Origin: Myceligenerans salitolerans
Lineage (GTDB): Bacteria > Actinomycetota > Actinomycetes > Actinomycetales > Cellulomonadaceae
Assembly: GCF_017349295.1 (NCBI RefSeq)
Contig: NZ_JAFMPK010000026.1
Coordinates: forward strand, 51,379-115,378
Length of the DNA stretch: 64,000 nt
Direction: 5' to 3'
A program made the translations under genes and the position numbers. The notes beneath the pieces were generated by a model. That model had not been told where the DNA came from and made no database searches. It saw only the letters and a program-made list of their open reading frames with translations. Of the stretch, positions 47,294 to 55,517 are shown piece by piece; within the stretch, counting starts at the first letter, position 1; each line of letters opens with the position of its first letter.

Positions 47294-48762
47294 GAGTTCT
47301 CTCCGTCCTTGATCCCCCAGGCCTCGCGCCAGGCGGCCGCACGGCTGGAGGGCGCGGGCGTATCCGGCTGGGGCGGCTCCGGCTGGGGCGGCTCGGGCTG
47401 CTGCGGTGCCACGGCGGGCTGCATGCCCGTGTTCCCGCGGCGGGCGGCCTGTTCGGCCAGGCGCCGCTCGCGGCGCGTCATCAGCTTGCCCGGTGTTCCT
47501 GGGGATGCGCTGGACGCGGGAGACGCCGGCTGCGAGGGGGCGGCGACCGGCGGCGGTGCGGGAGCCACGGGAGTGCGCGGGGCGGACGGTGCAGGCATCG
47601 GCGCGGCCGACGGCGCGCCGGGCTGGTCCGGGGCGCCACGGCGGCCACGACGACGGCGCAGGCTGCCCGGCGCGGGCGGACCGGCCGGTGGCTGGTGGCC
47701 GGGAAGCTCGGCCGGGCCGGACGGCAAAGCCGTCGGCCGGGACCCGGCGGTGCTCCATGCTCCGGCAGCGGGCACCGCGGGCGCGGGGCGTGGCACGGTG
47801 TCGCCGTCGGGTTCGGACGGCGCGCCGTACGGCGGCGGTGTGGGCGCGGAGCCCCAGGCCGGCGCCGCCGCAGGCGGGAAGTCCGGGCTGCCCTGGTCGT
47901 CGTCGGTCAACGGGAAGGGAGACTTCTCGGCGGGACCGGGCGGGAACGGGGAGTCGGGCTTCTCGCCCGGCGCGAGCGAGAACGGTGACTCGTCGGCCGC
48001 CCCGGGCTGTGCCGGGTCGTCACGGCGCTCGAGCGGCTCGCGGACGGTCCTGGCCGGCTTCCGGCCCTTGCCGCTCCCCCGGCCGCTGCGCGCGCCTGGC
48101 TTCCCTCGGACGCCCACGAGCAGGAAGACGCCGACCAGGAGAAGGAGTCCTCCACCGATGACACTCGGCCACAGGAACGGCGTGGTGGCCGGACGAGGCC
48201 AGGTCAGCTCCACCGTCGGCGCCTCGGCCCCCTTGCCGACCCCGGCCGCGAGGAGGACGTAGGGACCGGGCTGATCGGTGTACCGCAGGGTGACGCTGGT
48301 CTCACCGCTCACCTCGGAGATCCACATGTCGGATCCGGCCGGGTCGGGCCCCGTGGACGGCTTCTCCGCCGACCCGGAGGCACCCTCGCCGTCGGCAGAG
48401 CCCTCCTCCTCGGCCTCGTCCCCGGTGACACCCGCGCCCGGCACGACCGAGAGCTCCGTCCAGTCCGCCATCCCGGTCACCGAGTCGTAGGGGTCGTCGC
48501 CGACCCAGCCGAGGACGTCCGTCTCGGTGCCGACGGCGAGAGTGACCTTCTGCCCCTCAGGGACCGACGCCCGCACGGTGACGCTCTCGTCCACCATTCC
48601 CAGCACCCCGGGAACGGTGACCACCATCGTCCCGTCCCCGCTCGGCGTCGCCGTGGCGACCACCGTGTCGGACCCGCGCAGGACCGTCGCCGTCGCGACT
48701 CCGTACCCCGCCGCGCCGAGACCGGCGAGAATGAGGAGGATCGCCAGAAAGCGTTGCACCAC
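47290..48762 (-). CDS. Two-TM membrane protein with extracytoplasmic beta domain and long proline-rich cytoplasmic tail
   Basis: 490 residues from GTG 48762, with GAAGGGAA upstream; the frame is open much further upstream but that part is intergenic. Helix 1 is FLAILLILAGLGAAGYGVAT; an outer domain of about 180 residues follows, rich in beta strands and with an acidic low-complexity loop (EAEEEGSADGEGASGSAE); helix 2 is FLWPSVIGGGLLLLVGVFLL. The cytoplasmic part, about 250 residues, is Pro/Ala/Ser-rich with a basic segment and ends AAAWREAWGIKDGENS. It opens the coupled operon with the two lipoproteins. Not recognised; an envelope scaffold is possible. Confidence 0.8.
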   Translation of the reverse strand: MVQRFLAILLILAGLGAAGYGVATATVLRGSDTVVATATPSGDGTMVVTVPGVLGMVDESVTVRASVPEGQKVTLAVGTETDVLGWVGDDPYDSVTGMADWTELSVVPGAGVTGDEAEEEGSADGEGASGSAEKPSTGPDPAGSDMWISEVSGETSVTLRYTDQPGPYVLLAAGVGKGAEAPTVELTWPRPATTPFLWPSVIGGGLLLLVGVFLLVGVRGKPGARSGRGSGKGRKPARTVREPLERRDDPAQPGAADESPFSLAPGEKPDSPFPPGPAEKSPFPLTDDDQGSPDFPPAAAPAWGSAPTPPPYGAPSEPDGDTVPRPAPAVPAAGAWSTAGSRPTALPSGPAELPGHQPPAGPPAPGSLRRRRGRRGAPDQPGAPSAAPMPAPSAPRTPVAPAPPPVAAPSQPASPASSASPGTPGKLMTRRERRLAEQAARRGNTGMQPAVAPQQPEPPQPEPPQPDTPAPSSRAAAWREAWGIKDGENS

Positions 48763-49021
48763 CCGTTCCCTTCGTAGGTGCCAACTACCGACGGTCCAGC
48801 ATAGGGTGGTCGGCTGTACGGTCGTCCAGCGGGAGGCACGGCCGCGGATCATCACCGTTCTTTCACCCGCTGTCTTCACGCCCCACCCCCGAATACCACG
48901 AAAGCCATATTTCAAGCGGCTACACATCGGGCGACGCGGCGCGTATCCTGGGCGCCGGACGAGCCGCGAATCTGCGGCATCCCTGGCCGGGGAACCACGG
49001 TCTTGCCACGGAGGTCTGCAC

Positions 49022-50515
49022 GTGTCAGACGAGCGATCGCTCTTCCCGACAGTCATGCGCGGTTACGACCGCGACCAGGTGCACAGCCACCTCGACCGGC
49101 TCAACGCCGCGCTGGAGGAGGCACGGCGACAGGTCGAGTCGTCCGATTCACGCGCCTCGAAGCTCCAGGCCGACCTCAGCGACGCCCAGCAGCGGCTCAA
49201 GGAGAGCGACAAGCCGTCGTACGCGGGCCTCGGTTCGCGCATCGAGATGCTGCTGCGCTCGGCGGAGGAGCAGTCCTCGGACATCCTCACCCAGGCGAAC
49301 CAGCAGGCGGCGGACATCATGGCGCGCGCCAAGCTCTCGGCCGGCCAGGTCCGCTCCCGGGCCGAGTCGGAGGCGGCCGAGATGCTCGCCAGCGCCCGTC
49401 GCGAGGCCGAGGAGATCCGCACGACGATGGCTGCCGAAGCCGACGGCCACCTCGTCGCGGCGCAGCGGCGCGCCGAGGAACTCGTCGGCTCGGCAGAGCG
49501 CGAGGCCGCCCTGATCACCTCCGGCATCGCCACCGAGGAGTCGGAGCGCCGCGCCAGCCTGGAGCGGGAGCTCGGCACGCTGCGCTCGACGGTCGAGCGC
49601 GAGACCACCGAACTCCGGGTCAACACGGAGCGGGACGCCGCCCAGCTGCGCGCCAAGGTCGCCGCCGAGACGGCCGCCCAGCGCGAGAGCGCCGAGAAGG
49701 AGTCCACGGAGCTCCTGGAGCGCGCCCGGCGCGAGGCGGAGCAGCTCGTGGCCGACGCCAAGCGCGAAGCCTCCGAGGCGGCGAACGCGGTCAGCTCGGA
49801 CCTGGAGGACCTGCGCGAACAGGCGCGGAGCGCGCTCGCCGAGGCGGATCTGGACATCGCCACCCGCAAGGAACAGGTCGAGGCCGAACTCGCCGAGCGT
49901 CACGCCAAGGCCAAGGAGGAGACGGACAAGCTCGTCAAGGCCGCCGAGGAGCACGCGGCCGAGGCGGAGAAGCGCGTGGCCGTGGCGCTCGAGCAGGCCG
50001 AGAAGGTCCGCTCGGAGTCCGACGTCTACGTCAAGGACCTCGTCGCGGACTCGCGGCGGACGGCGGACCGGATCGTCGCGGAGGCGCGCGAGTTCGCCGA
50101 GCAGACCATCGCGGACGCCCGTGCCGAGGCGGAACAGCAGCGCACGGCGGCCCAGAACCAGCTCGAGGACCTCACCCGCCAGCACGACTCGATCAACGGC
50201 TACCTCGACGAGCTGCGCGGCATGCTCGGCGGCCCGCAGCAGGGCGGCAAGGACGGATCGGCGGCGCTCGCCACGGCCACCGGCGGCAGCCCTCTGACCC
50301 CGGCCCAGCAGGCCCGTTTCGGTGGTGTCGGCAAGGGCGCGAAGGACGAGGACTCGTCCGGCAAGCCTCCGGCCGCGATCCCGCCCCGCTCACCCAACCC
50401 CGCACCGTCGGCGGACGAGGTCAGCTCGGCCACCGTGGTGATCCCGCAGGTCGACGGCGGCGAGGACGAGACGGAGAACGGCAAGTCGGAGAGCAAGGCC
50501 GAGGCGAACGCCTGA
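49022..50515 (+). CDS. DivIVA-domain long coiled-coil protein
   Basis: 497 residues from GTG 49022, with GGAGG 7 nt upstream. A short DivIVA-like start (residues about 5-35, GYDRDQVHSHLDRLNAAL) leads into an almost continuous coiled coil of about 350 residues rich in Ala, Glu and Arg (for example RAESEAAEMLASARREAEEI), then a disordered Gly/Pro/acidic tail. The plan resembles polar-growth cytoskeletal proteins of actinobacteria (Wag31/DivIVA, Scy, FilP); Wag31 itself is shorter and lies in the cell-division cluster, so this is a paralogue-type protein. It is divergent from the membrane-protein/lipoprotein operon and ends at a strong terminator. Confidence 0.85.
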   Translation: MSDERSLFPTVMRGYDRDQVHSHLDRLNAALEEARRQVESSDSRASKLQADLSDAQQRLKESDKPSYAGLGSRIEMLLRSAEEQSSDILTQANQQAADIMARAKLSAGQVRSRAESEAAEMLASARREAEEIRTTMAAEADGHLVAAQRRAEELVGSAEREAALITSGIATEESERRASLERELGTLRSTVERETTELRVNTERDAAQLRAKVAAETAAQRESAEKESTELLERARREAEQLVADAKREASEAANAVSSDLEDLREQARSALAEADLDIATRKEQVEAELAERHAKAKEETDKLVKAAEEHAAEAEKRVAVALEQAEKVRSESDVYVKDLVADSRRTADRIVAEAREFAEQTIADARAEAEQQRTAAQNQLEDLTRQHDSINGYLDELRGMLGGPQQGGKDGSAALATATGGSPLTPAQQARFGGVGKGAKDEDSSGKPPAAIPPRSPNPAPSADEVSSATVVIPQVDGGEDETENGKSESKAEANA

Positions 50516-50563
50516 GGCCCTGCCGGCCGCGTGGCAGCTCGCCACGTCACCCGACACGACGTG

Positions 50564-50608
50564 CCCCGGCCGCCGGACGATCGTTCGTCCGGCGGCCGGG
50601 GTTCTTTT
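50564..50608 (+). terminator. Strong intrinsic terminator after the DivIVA-domain gene
   Basis: CCCCGGCCGCCGGACGA (50564-50580) pairs perfectly with 50585-50601 around TCGT and is followed by TTCTTTT. Stem of 17 bp with a real T-tract: the clearest terminator in the window. Confidence 0.9.
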
Positions 50609-50640
50609 CGTGCGCCTGACCCGGGTACCTCGGGGCCGCC

Positions 50641-51447
50641 TCAGGTGTCCCGTACCCGACGACGCAGATCCGCCAGGGCACGGGCGACCGTCTGAGGATC
50701 CTCGACCGGAGCCATGTGGCCGGCGTCGGGCACCTCGGTCAAGGTGACGTCGCCGCCCGCGGTCCTCGCCGCGGCCGCCATGTGTTCCGCCTCCGCGGGC
50801 GGCGCGAGCTTGTCCTGTGCGCCCACGACGACGGCGACGGGGGCCTCGTACTTCTCGAGCACCCGGGTCCGGTCGGGCCGCGCGGCCATCGCCCGCTGCG
50901 TCCACGCCACGCCCGCCGGTGACTGGGAACGGATCCAGCTCTCCAGGACCGGGAAGAGATGACGCCGCTCGGTGGCACTGATGTCGGACAGCAGGGCTGC
51001 CGGCATGCCGAGCACCGCGTCGACCGTCTGTGCCTCCTCGACCGCGTTCGCGATCCGGCGACGGTTCGCTCGCGCCTCATCGGTGTCCGCCACCGATTTC
51101 GTGTCGACGAGCCCCAGCCCCGCGACGAACCCCGGGTACAGGTCGGCGAGCGCCAGGGCCACGTATCCGCCCATCGACAGCCCGACGACGATGGCGTTGC
51201 CGACGCCCGCCTCGCGCAGCGTGTCGTGCACGCGTTCGGCGCTGTGCTCGAGCGAGGGCCGAGCACCGTCCAGGTCGGAGTGCCCGGCTCCGGGCAGGTC
51301 GACGCCGATCGCCCGGGTGCCGGCCGGGAGCACCGCGGCGCAGGCGGCCCACATGCGCAGGTCCAGGGGAAAGCCGTGCAGCAGGACGAGCGGGAGGCCG
51401 CCGCCCACGCGCAGGTCGATCGTGTTCAACGGAGTCGTCCGAGTCAT
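50641..51447 (-). CDS. Alpha/beta-fold hydrolase
   Basis: 268 residues. The oxyanion HG motif is in LPLVLLHGFPLDLRMW, the nucleophile elbow is GLSMGG with Ser91, and the catalytic His is His244 in PDAGHMAPVEDP; an Asp-containing GAQDKLAPP block precedes it. This is the full triad of the 3-oxoadipate enol-lactonase / haloperoxidase-like family. No signal peptide, so cytoplasmic. The substrate cannot be deduced. It converges with the DivIVA-domain gene and lies 105 bp after the next hydrolase. Confidence 0.9.
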   Translation of the reverse strand: MTRTTPLNTIDLRVGGGLPLVLLHGFPLDLRMWAACAAVLPAGTRAIGVDLPGAGHSDLDGARPSLEHSAERVHDTLREAGVGNAIVVGLSMGGYVALALADLYPGFVAGLGLVDTKSVADTDEARANRRRIANAVEEAQTVDAVLGMPAALLSDISATERRHLFPVLESWIRSQSPAGVAWTQRAMAARPDRTRVLEKYEAPVAVVVGAQDKLAPPAEAEHMAAAARTAGGDVTLTEVPDAGHMAPVEDPQTVARALADLRRRVRDT

Positions 51448-51552
51448 TGCCGCGCCTCCTTCTGGGCGACCACGCCCCTCGCTCTGCGGGGCGTCCCCCG
51501 CCCCTCCCCCAGGTTATGCCCGGTAGGGCGGTCGCGAGGAGGGGAGCCGGAA

Positions 51553-52323
51553 CTACGCCTCCGGGAGGGAGCCCTCCCAGTGCGTCGGCAGGGGGAGCGG
51601 ATGACCCGGAAGCACGTGGCCGACGATCTCGTCCAGGACCCGGCGCACGGCCGACTCGCCCACCCAGAGGTGCTTGGCGCCGTCGACGCCGATCACCTCG
51701 GCCTGCGGAACGCGGGCGAACCTGCGACGCGCCTCCTCGGGACGCAGGTAGTCGTCGAGCTCGGGGACGAGCACCACGAGCGGCTTGCCGAACTCGGCCC
51801 AGCGGTCGAGGTCGACGTCGGTCGCGCGGTGCAGGGGCGGCGAGAGCAGGATGGCGCCCTCGATACTCGGGTCCGCGCCGTGCTTCAGGACCAGTTCGGT
51901 ACCGAACGACCAGCCGACGAGCCAGCGGCTCGGCAGCTCGCGGAACTCGGCCAGCTCGATGGCGGCGGCGACGTCGTACCGCTCGGCCTCACCGCCGTCG
52001 AACTCGCCCTCGCTGGTGCCGCGGGGCGAGCTGGTGCCGCGCGTGTTGAAGCGCAGCACGGCGAGGTTCGCCAGCGCGGGGAGCCGCCACGCGGCCTTGC
52101 GGTACACGTGCGAGTCCATGAAGCCGCCGTGCGTCGGCAGCGGATGGAAGGTGACCAGGGTGGCCGACGGCGTGCGCGGGGCACCGTCGGTCCCGGCCGG
52201 GAGCGCGAGCTCGCCCACGAGCGTCAGGCCGTCCGCGGTGTGGAGGTCGACGTTCTCGCGATGGGCGGGAAGGACCGTCGTGGAGCGGATCTGGTGCGAG
52301 GTGTGGGTAGTCATCGGGACCAT
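51553..52323 (-). CDS. Alpha/beta hydrolase, dienelactone-hydrolase/CocE-like family
   Basis: 256 residues from ATG 52323; ATG 52314 is an equally possible start. Motifs: LVTFHPLPTHGGFMDSHV, LRFNTRGTSSPRGTSEGEFD (typical of the YdeN/alpha-beta hydrolases with an RG-T-SxG block), nucleophile elbow GWSFGT, a DDYLRPEEARRRF acid block and catalytic His in GAKHLWVGE. No membrane segment or signal peptide. Substrate unknown. Confidence 0.85.
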   Translation of the reverse strand: MVPMTTHTSHQIRSTTVLPAHRENVDLHTADGLTLVGELALPAGTDGAPRTPSATLVTFHPLPTHGGFMDSHVYRKAAWRLPALANLAVLRFNTRGTSSPRGTSEGEFDGGEAERYDVAAAIELAEFRELPSRWLVGWSFGTELVLKHGADPSIEGAILLSPPLHRATDVDLDRWAEFGKPLVVLVPELDDYLRPEEARRRFARVPQAEVIGVDGAKHLWVGESAVRRVLDEIVGHVLPGHPLPLPTHWEGSLPEA

Positions 52324-52350
52324 TCTCTCCCGGTCCCGGGTCGCCGGGCG

Positions 52351-52650
52351 TCAGCGCAGGTTGGTCCGGCGGCGCCAGCAGTTGCTGTGCCAGTGGCGGC
52401 GCTGTTCGAGCCCGGCGTCGGGGCCGCCGATGGCGTCCGACCGCCAGGCGACGACGTGCGCCGTGCCGGGCGGCACGTCCTGCCGGCAGGTCGGGCAGAC
52501 GTAGGTCTTCTCGGACGACCGGACGTGCTGGACCACCCACTCGCCGTCGGACGCGGACTCGCTGCGGCGGCCGCCCGTGGCCCGGTCGACGTCGAGCGGC
52601 CGGTGCTCGGCTCCGTACGGTCGCTTGCTGGATCGGCGCTTGGACGGCAT
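52351..52650 (-). CDS. Small zinc-ribbon protein of an actinobacterial conserved family
   Basis: 99 residues. A basic N-terminus (MPSKRRSSKRPYG) precedes a metal-binding core: CPTC near residue 52, then PPGTAHVVAW and RRHWHSNCW with His and Cys completing a four-ligand site. Homologues are often labelled ATP/GTP-binding protein without support; no P-loop is present here. The C-terminus is very basic (RRRTNLR), so nucleic-acid contact is possible. It is 27 bp upstream of the hydrolase gene on the same strand and divergent from the FKBP lipoprotein. Confidence 0.78.
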   Translation of the reverse strand: MPSKRRSSKRPYGAEHRPLDVDRATGGRRSESASDGEWVVQHVRSSEKTYVCPTCRQDVPPGTAHVVAWRSDAIGGPDAGLEQRRHWHSNCWRRRTNLR

Positions 52651-52797
52651 GCCGCCATTGTTCCAAAACCGGTCGGACGACGGCGGGGCCCGCCAGTTCC
52701 GACGTTACCGGGCATTTCACCACGGTCCAGGTCTCTCCCGGCTCAGACCGTTACAGTGTGCCGGTCTGGCACTACCTCACCTATCGAAGGACACAAC

Positions 52798-53832
52798 GTG
52801 AAGCACCGCACCACAGCCGGCCTGGCGGCGTTCGCCCTGGGCTCCGCCCTCGTGCTCACCGGATGCGGCGACGGCGACAGTTCCGACAGCGCCGACGCCT
52901 CGGCGAGCCCGTCCGCGAGCGAGTCGGGTGCGAGCGCGGCACCGGTCGTCGCGGGCGGTGTCTGCGAGCCGGAGGCCGCTCCGGAGCCGTCGGAGGCTCC
53001 GGAGGCCAGCGAGGCCGACCAGAACGCCGTCGACGCCGTCGAGGTCACCGGCGAGAGCGGCAAGAAGCCCGAGAAGGTCGAGTTCGAGACACCGCTCGCC
53101 GTCGAGGGTCTCGCCGTCAACGTGCTCGACGAGGGCGACGGTGCCGAACTCGTCGAGGGCGACAAGATCACGTTCCACGACTACATCGTCAACGGTGCCG
53201 ACGGCGAGCAGACGAACCCGTCGACCTGGGACGAGGGGCAGGCCCCGCAGACGTTCACCCTCGGTGACCCGAGCTACCAGGTTCTCAACGAGCCGCTCAC
53301 CGGTCTGCACGTCGGGGCGCGCCTGACGATCGCCATGCAGGGCATGGACGGCACCACCCAGGTGCACGTGCTCGACGTGATGGAGTCGGAGACGCTGCCC
53401 CAGCGCGCCGAGGGCGCCGCCGTGGAGCCCGAGGAGGGCCTGCCGGCGGTCGAGCTCGACGGCGACGGCGTGCCCACGGTGACGATCGCGGACGGCTACG
53501 AGGACCCGACCGAGCTCGTCGTGCAGCCCCTCATCGAGGGCGACGGCGCCGAGGTCACCAAGGAGGACGAGGTCACCGTGCAGTACCTCGGCTGCCTCCT
53601 CGACGGTACGTCGTTCGACTCCTCCTGGAGCCGCTCGGCTCCGACGTCGTTCCCGCTCAACGGCGTGATTCCCGCCTGGACCGACGGCCTCGCCGGGCAG
53701 AAGGTCGGTAGCCAGGTCCTGCTCGTCGCTCCGGCCGCGGAGGCCTACGGCGAGGACGCGAGCGCCCACGAGCTGGGCGGCAAGACGCTCGTGTTCGTGG
53801 TCGACATCCTGGCGGCCGAGCCTGCCGCCTGA
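52798..53832 (+). CDS. Tandem-domain FKBP-type peptidyl-prolyl isomerase lipoprotein
   Basis: 344 residues from GTG 52798 with AAGGA 6 nt upstream. The signal AAFALGSALVLTGC has lipobox LTGC at about residue 22. A Ser/Ala/Glu-rich linker follows. Domain 1 (about 105-215) is FKBP-like but lacks the usual aromatic active-site pattern. Domain 2 (about 235-340) is canonical: VTVQYLGCLLDGTSFDSSW, the SFPLNGVIPAWTDGLAGQKV block, and LLVAPAAEAYG. It should help fold exported proteins at the outer face of the membrane. Confidence 0.92.
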   Translation: MKHRTTAGLAAFALGSALVLTGCGDGDSSDSADASASPSASESGASAAPVVAGGVCEPEAAPEPSEAPEASEADQNAVDAVEVTGESGKKPEKVEFETPLAVEGLAVNVLDEGDGAELVEGDKITFHDYIVNGADGEQTNPSTWDEGQAPQTFTLGDPSYQVLNEPLTGLHVGARLTIAMQGMDGTTQVHVLDVMESETLPQRAEGAAVEPEEGLPAVELDGDGVPTVTIADGYEDPTELVVQPLIEGDGAEVTKEDEVTVQYLGCLLDGTSFDSSWSRSAPTSFPLNGVIPAWTDGLAGQKVGSQVLLVAPAAEAYGEDASAHELGGKTLVFVVDILAAEPAA

Positions 53833-53846
53833 CCCTGCGCAGGAAG

Positions 53847-53880
53847 GCCCGGGAATCGCGTGATCGTGCGGTTCCCGGGC
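53847..53880. terminator. Hairpin between the FKBP gene and the convergent NAD(P)-binding gene
   Basis: GCCCGGGAATCGC (53847-53859) pairs with GCGGTTCCCGGGC (53868-53880) with one T/G pair, around an 8-nt loop. It lies in the 57-bp gap between convergent genes and can act on both. No T-run. Confidence 0.65.
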
Positions 53881-53889
53881 GTGGTCGGC

Positions 53890-54549
53890 TCACTCCCGCA
53901 ACAGGTGGCTGACGGCATCCGGGACGGGTGTGTCTCCTGAGGTGAGCTCCAGGATCTTCCGGTGAATCTCGGGGGTGTGGACGAGCTCGGCGAGGACCGC
54001 TGCGACATCGTCGCGGGTGACCTCGGTGTGGATCAGTGCCGGCGCGAGAGCGACCCTCCCCGCCCCGGGGTCGTCGAGCAGCGCGGCCGGACGGACGATC
54101 AACCAGTCAAGGTCCTCGGTGGCGACGAGTTCGACCTCGGCTCGCTTCTTGACCTCGATGTAGTGCTCGAACGTGTCGGACACCGCGCGGCCACGCCACG
54201 CGTCGGGGAAGACGGACACGAGCACCAACCGGGTGACGCCGGCCGACCGGGCGGCGGTGATGGCGGTGGTCAGGCCGTCGCCGTCGATCGCGGTGGTCCC
54301 TGCGTTTCCCCCTTCTCCGCCCGCGCCCGCGGAGAAGACGAGGACGTCGGAGCCGCGGATCATGTGCGCGAGCGCTGTGGGATCGAGCGAGCTCAGGTCG
54401 CCCCGGGTGGCGTTGATTCCGTCCGCGGCGAGTGCCACGCCTTGTTCCGGCCGACGGTAGAGGCCGTCGACCTCGTCGCCGTGGTCGTGCAGCAGGCGGG
54501 CGAGCCTGCCGCCGACCCCTCCGGCGATCCCGATGATGAAGGTCTTCAT
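53890..54549 (-). CDS. NAD(P)-binding atypical SDR-like protein
   Basis: 219 residues from ATG 54549, chosen because AAGGAG is 8 nt upstream; GTG 54555 is too close to it. The N-terminal dinucleotide motif is GIAGGVGGRLARLL (GxxGxxG form). Further blocks are DVLVFSAGAG, TRLVLVSVFPDAWRG and DWLIVRPAALLDDPGAGRV, which fit the NmrA/SDR_a5-like group that acts as reductases or redox sensors. It follows the DUF1330 remnant by 67 bp on the same strand and may once have been the third gene of a pfpI-DUF1330 operon. Confidence 0.88.
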   Translation of the reverse strand: MKTFIIGIAGGVGGRLARLLHDHGDEVDGLYRRPEQGVALAADGINATRGDLSSLDPTALAHMIRGSDVLVFSAGAGGEGGNAGTTAIDGDGLTTAITAARSAGVTRLVLVSVFPDAWRGRAVSDTFEHYIEVKKRAEVELVATEDLDWLIVRPAALLDDPGAGRVALAPALIHTEVTRDDVAAVLAELVHTPEIHRKILELTSGDTPVPDAVSHLLRE

Positions 54550-54616
54550 CTTCACTGCTCCTTGTCCTCGTCCCGGGTTTCAGCCCGAGAGAGCGATGTT
54601 CTGGTGGTCGAGGTAG

Positions 54617-54760
54617 TCAGTCGAGGCCCGGCACGATCAGAACGCGATAGTCGGACGCAGCCTGGGCGGAGCGGCAAAGCGTCCTGATATGCCCGGCTGT
54701 GGTACCAGGTCTGAGCGTCTGCGACGGTCGGGAATCAAGCATGACGACATAGGCGCTCAT
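54617..54760 (-). pseudogene. DUF1330 gene remnant (internally deleted and frameshifted)
   Basis: The ATG at 54760 overlaps the pfpI stop (ATGA). Translation begins MSAYVVML, the usual DUF1330 start, then loses similarity. In a second frame YHSRAYQDALPLR, the conserved DUF1330 C-terminal helix, appears; a third switch gives AASDYRVLIVPGLD before the TGA at 54619. Normal members are about 95 residues; here about 48 codons remain, so roughly half is deleted and the frame is broken. Confidence 0.75.
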
Positions 54761-55437
54761 GCCTTGAGCCTGGCGATCAGTGCGTCGGCCGCGGCCGACG
54801 ACGAGGCGGGGTTCTGACCGGTGATGAGCAGCCCGTCCTCGACCACGTAGGACCCCCAGTCGGCGCCCTTGGAGTAGTCACCGCCGAGCTTGATCAGCTC
54901 GTCCTCGACCAGGAACGGGACGACGTCGACCAGCTCGACCGCGGCCTCCTCGGTGTTGGTGAAGCCGGTGACCTTCCTGCCCTGCACCAGCGGGGTGCCG
55001 TCCTCGTTGGTGACGTGCCGCAGCACGCCCGGAGCGTGGCAGACGAGCGCGACCGGCTTGCCGGAGCGCAGCGTGGTCTCGATCAGACGCGCCGAGCTGG
55101 GGTCCTCGGCGAGGTCCCACAGCGGGCCGTGCCCGCCCGGGTAGAAGACGGTGTCGTAGTCGTCGGCGGAGACCGAGTCCAGGCGCACCGTGCTCGCCAG
55201 GGCAGCGGTCGCCTCGGGGTCGGCTTCGAAACGGCGGGTCTGGTCGGTCTGGAACTGCGGCTCGTTGCTCTTCGGGTCCAGCGGCGGCTGTCCGCCCTTC
55301 GGGGAGGCGAGCGTGATGTCGTAACCCGTGTCCTTGAAGCGGTAGTACGGCGCAGCGAGCTCCTCGAGCCAGAACCCGGTCTTCTTGCCGGTGCTGCCGA
55401 GCTCGTCGTGCGAGGTGAGGACGATGAGAACCTTCAT
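54757..55437 (-). CDS. PfpI/DJ-1 superfamily protein (class I glutamine amidotransferase-like)
   Basis: 226 residues from ATG 55437 with AAGGAGGAG upstream. The nucleophile elbow is VCHAPGVL with Cys133 followed by His134, and FYPGGHGPLWDLAEDP supplies the supporting Glu region; this is the pattern of the Hsp31/YhbO-like and type 1 glutamine amidotransferase-like group. Such proteins act in stress protection, as glyoxalase-III/deglycase-like or chaperone activities. It is first in a unit with the DUF1330 remnant. Upstream at 55452 is an inverted repeat like the one before the tetR gene. Confidence 0.92.
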   Translation of the reverse strand: MKVLIVLTSHDELGSTGKKTGFWLEELAAPYYRFKDTGYDITLASPKGGQPPLDPKSNEPQFQTDQTRRFEADPEATAALASTVRLDSVSADDYDTVFYPGGHGPLWDLAEDPSSARLIETTLRSGKPVALVCHAPGVLRHVTNEDGTPLVQGRKVTGFTNTEEAAVELVDVVPFLVEDELIKLGGDYSKGADWGSYVVEDGLLITGQNPASSSAAADALIARLKA

Positions 55438-55451
55438 GTGCTCCTCCTTGG

Positions 55452-55470
55452 AGTAGACCGGTCGTCTTTC
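55452..55470. promoter_or_regulatory. Probable TetR operator before the pfpI gene
   Basis: AGTAGAC-CGGTC-GTCTTTC: left arm identical to the tetR upstream repeat, 5-bp spacer differing at one base, right arm 5 of 7 identical. It lies 15 bp before the pfpI ATG, overlapping the likely transcription start/leader. Confidence 0.65.
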
Positions 55471-55517
55471 GACGATCAGTAGGGGCCCGCACCGTTGGAC
55501 GAGATGCGGGAAACTGG

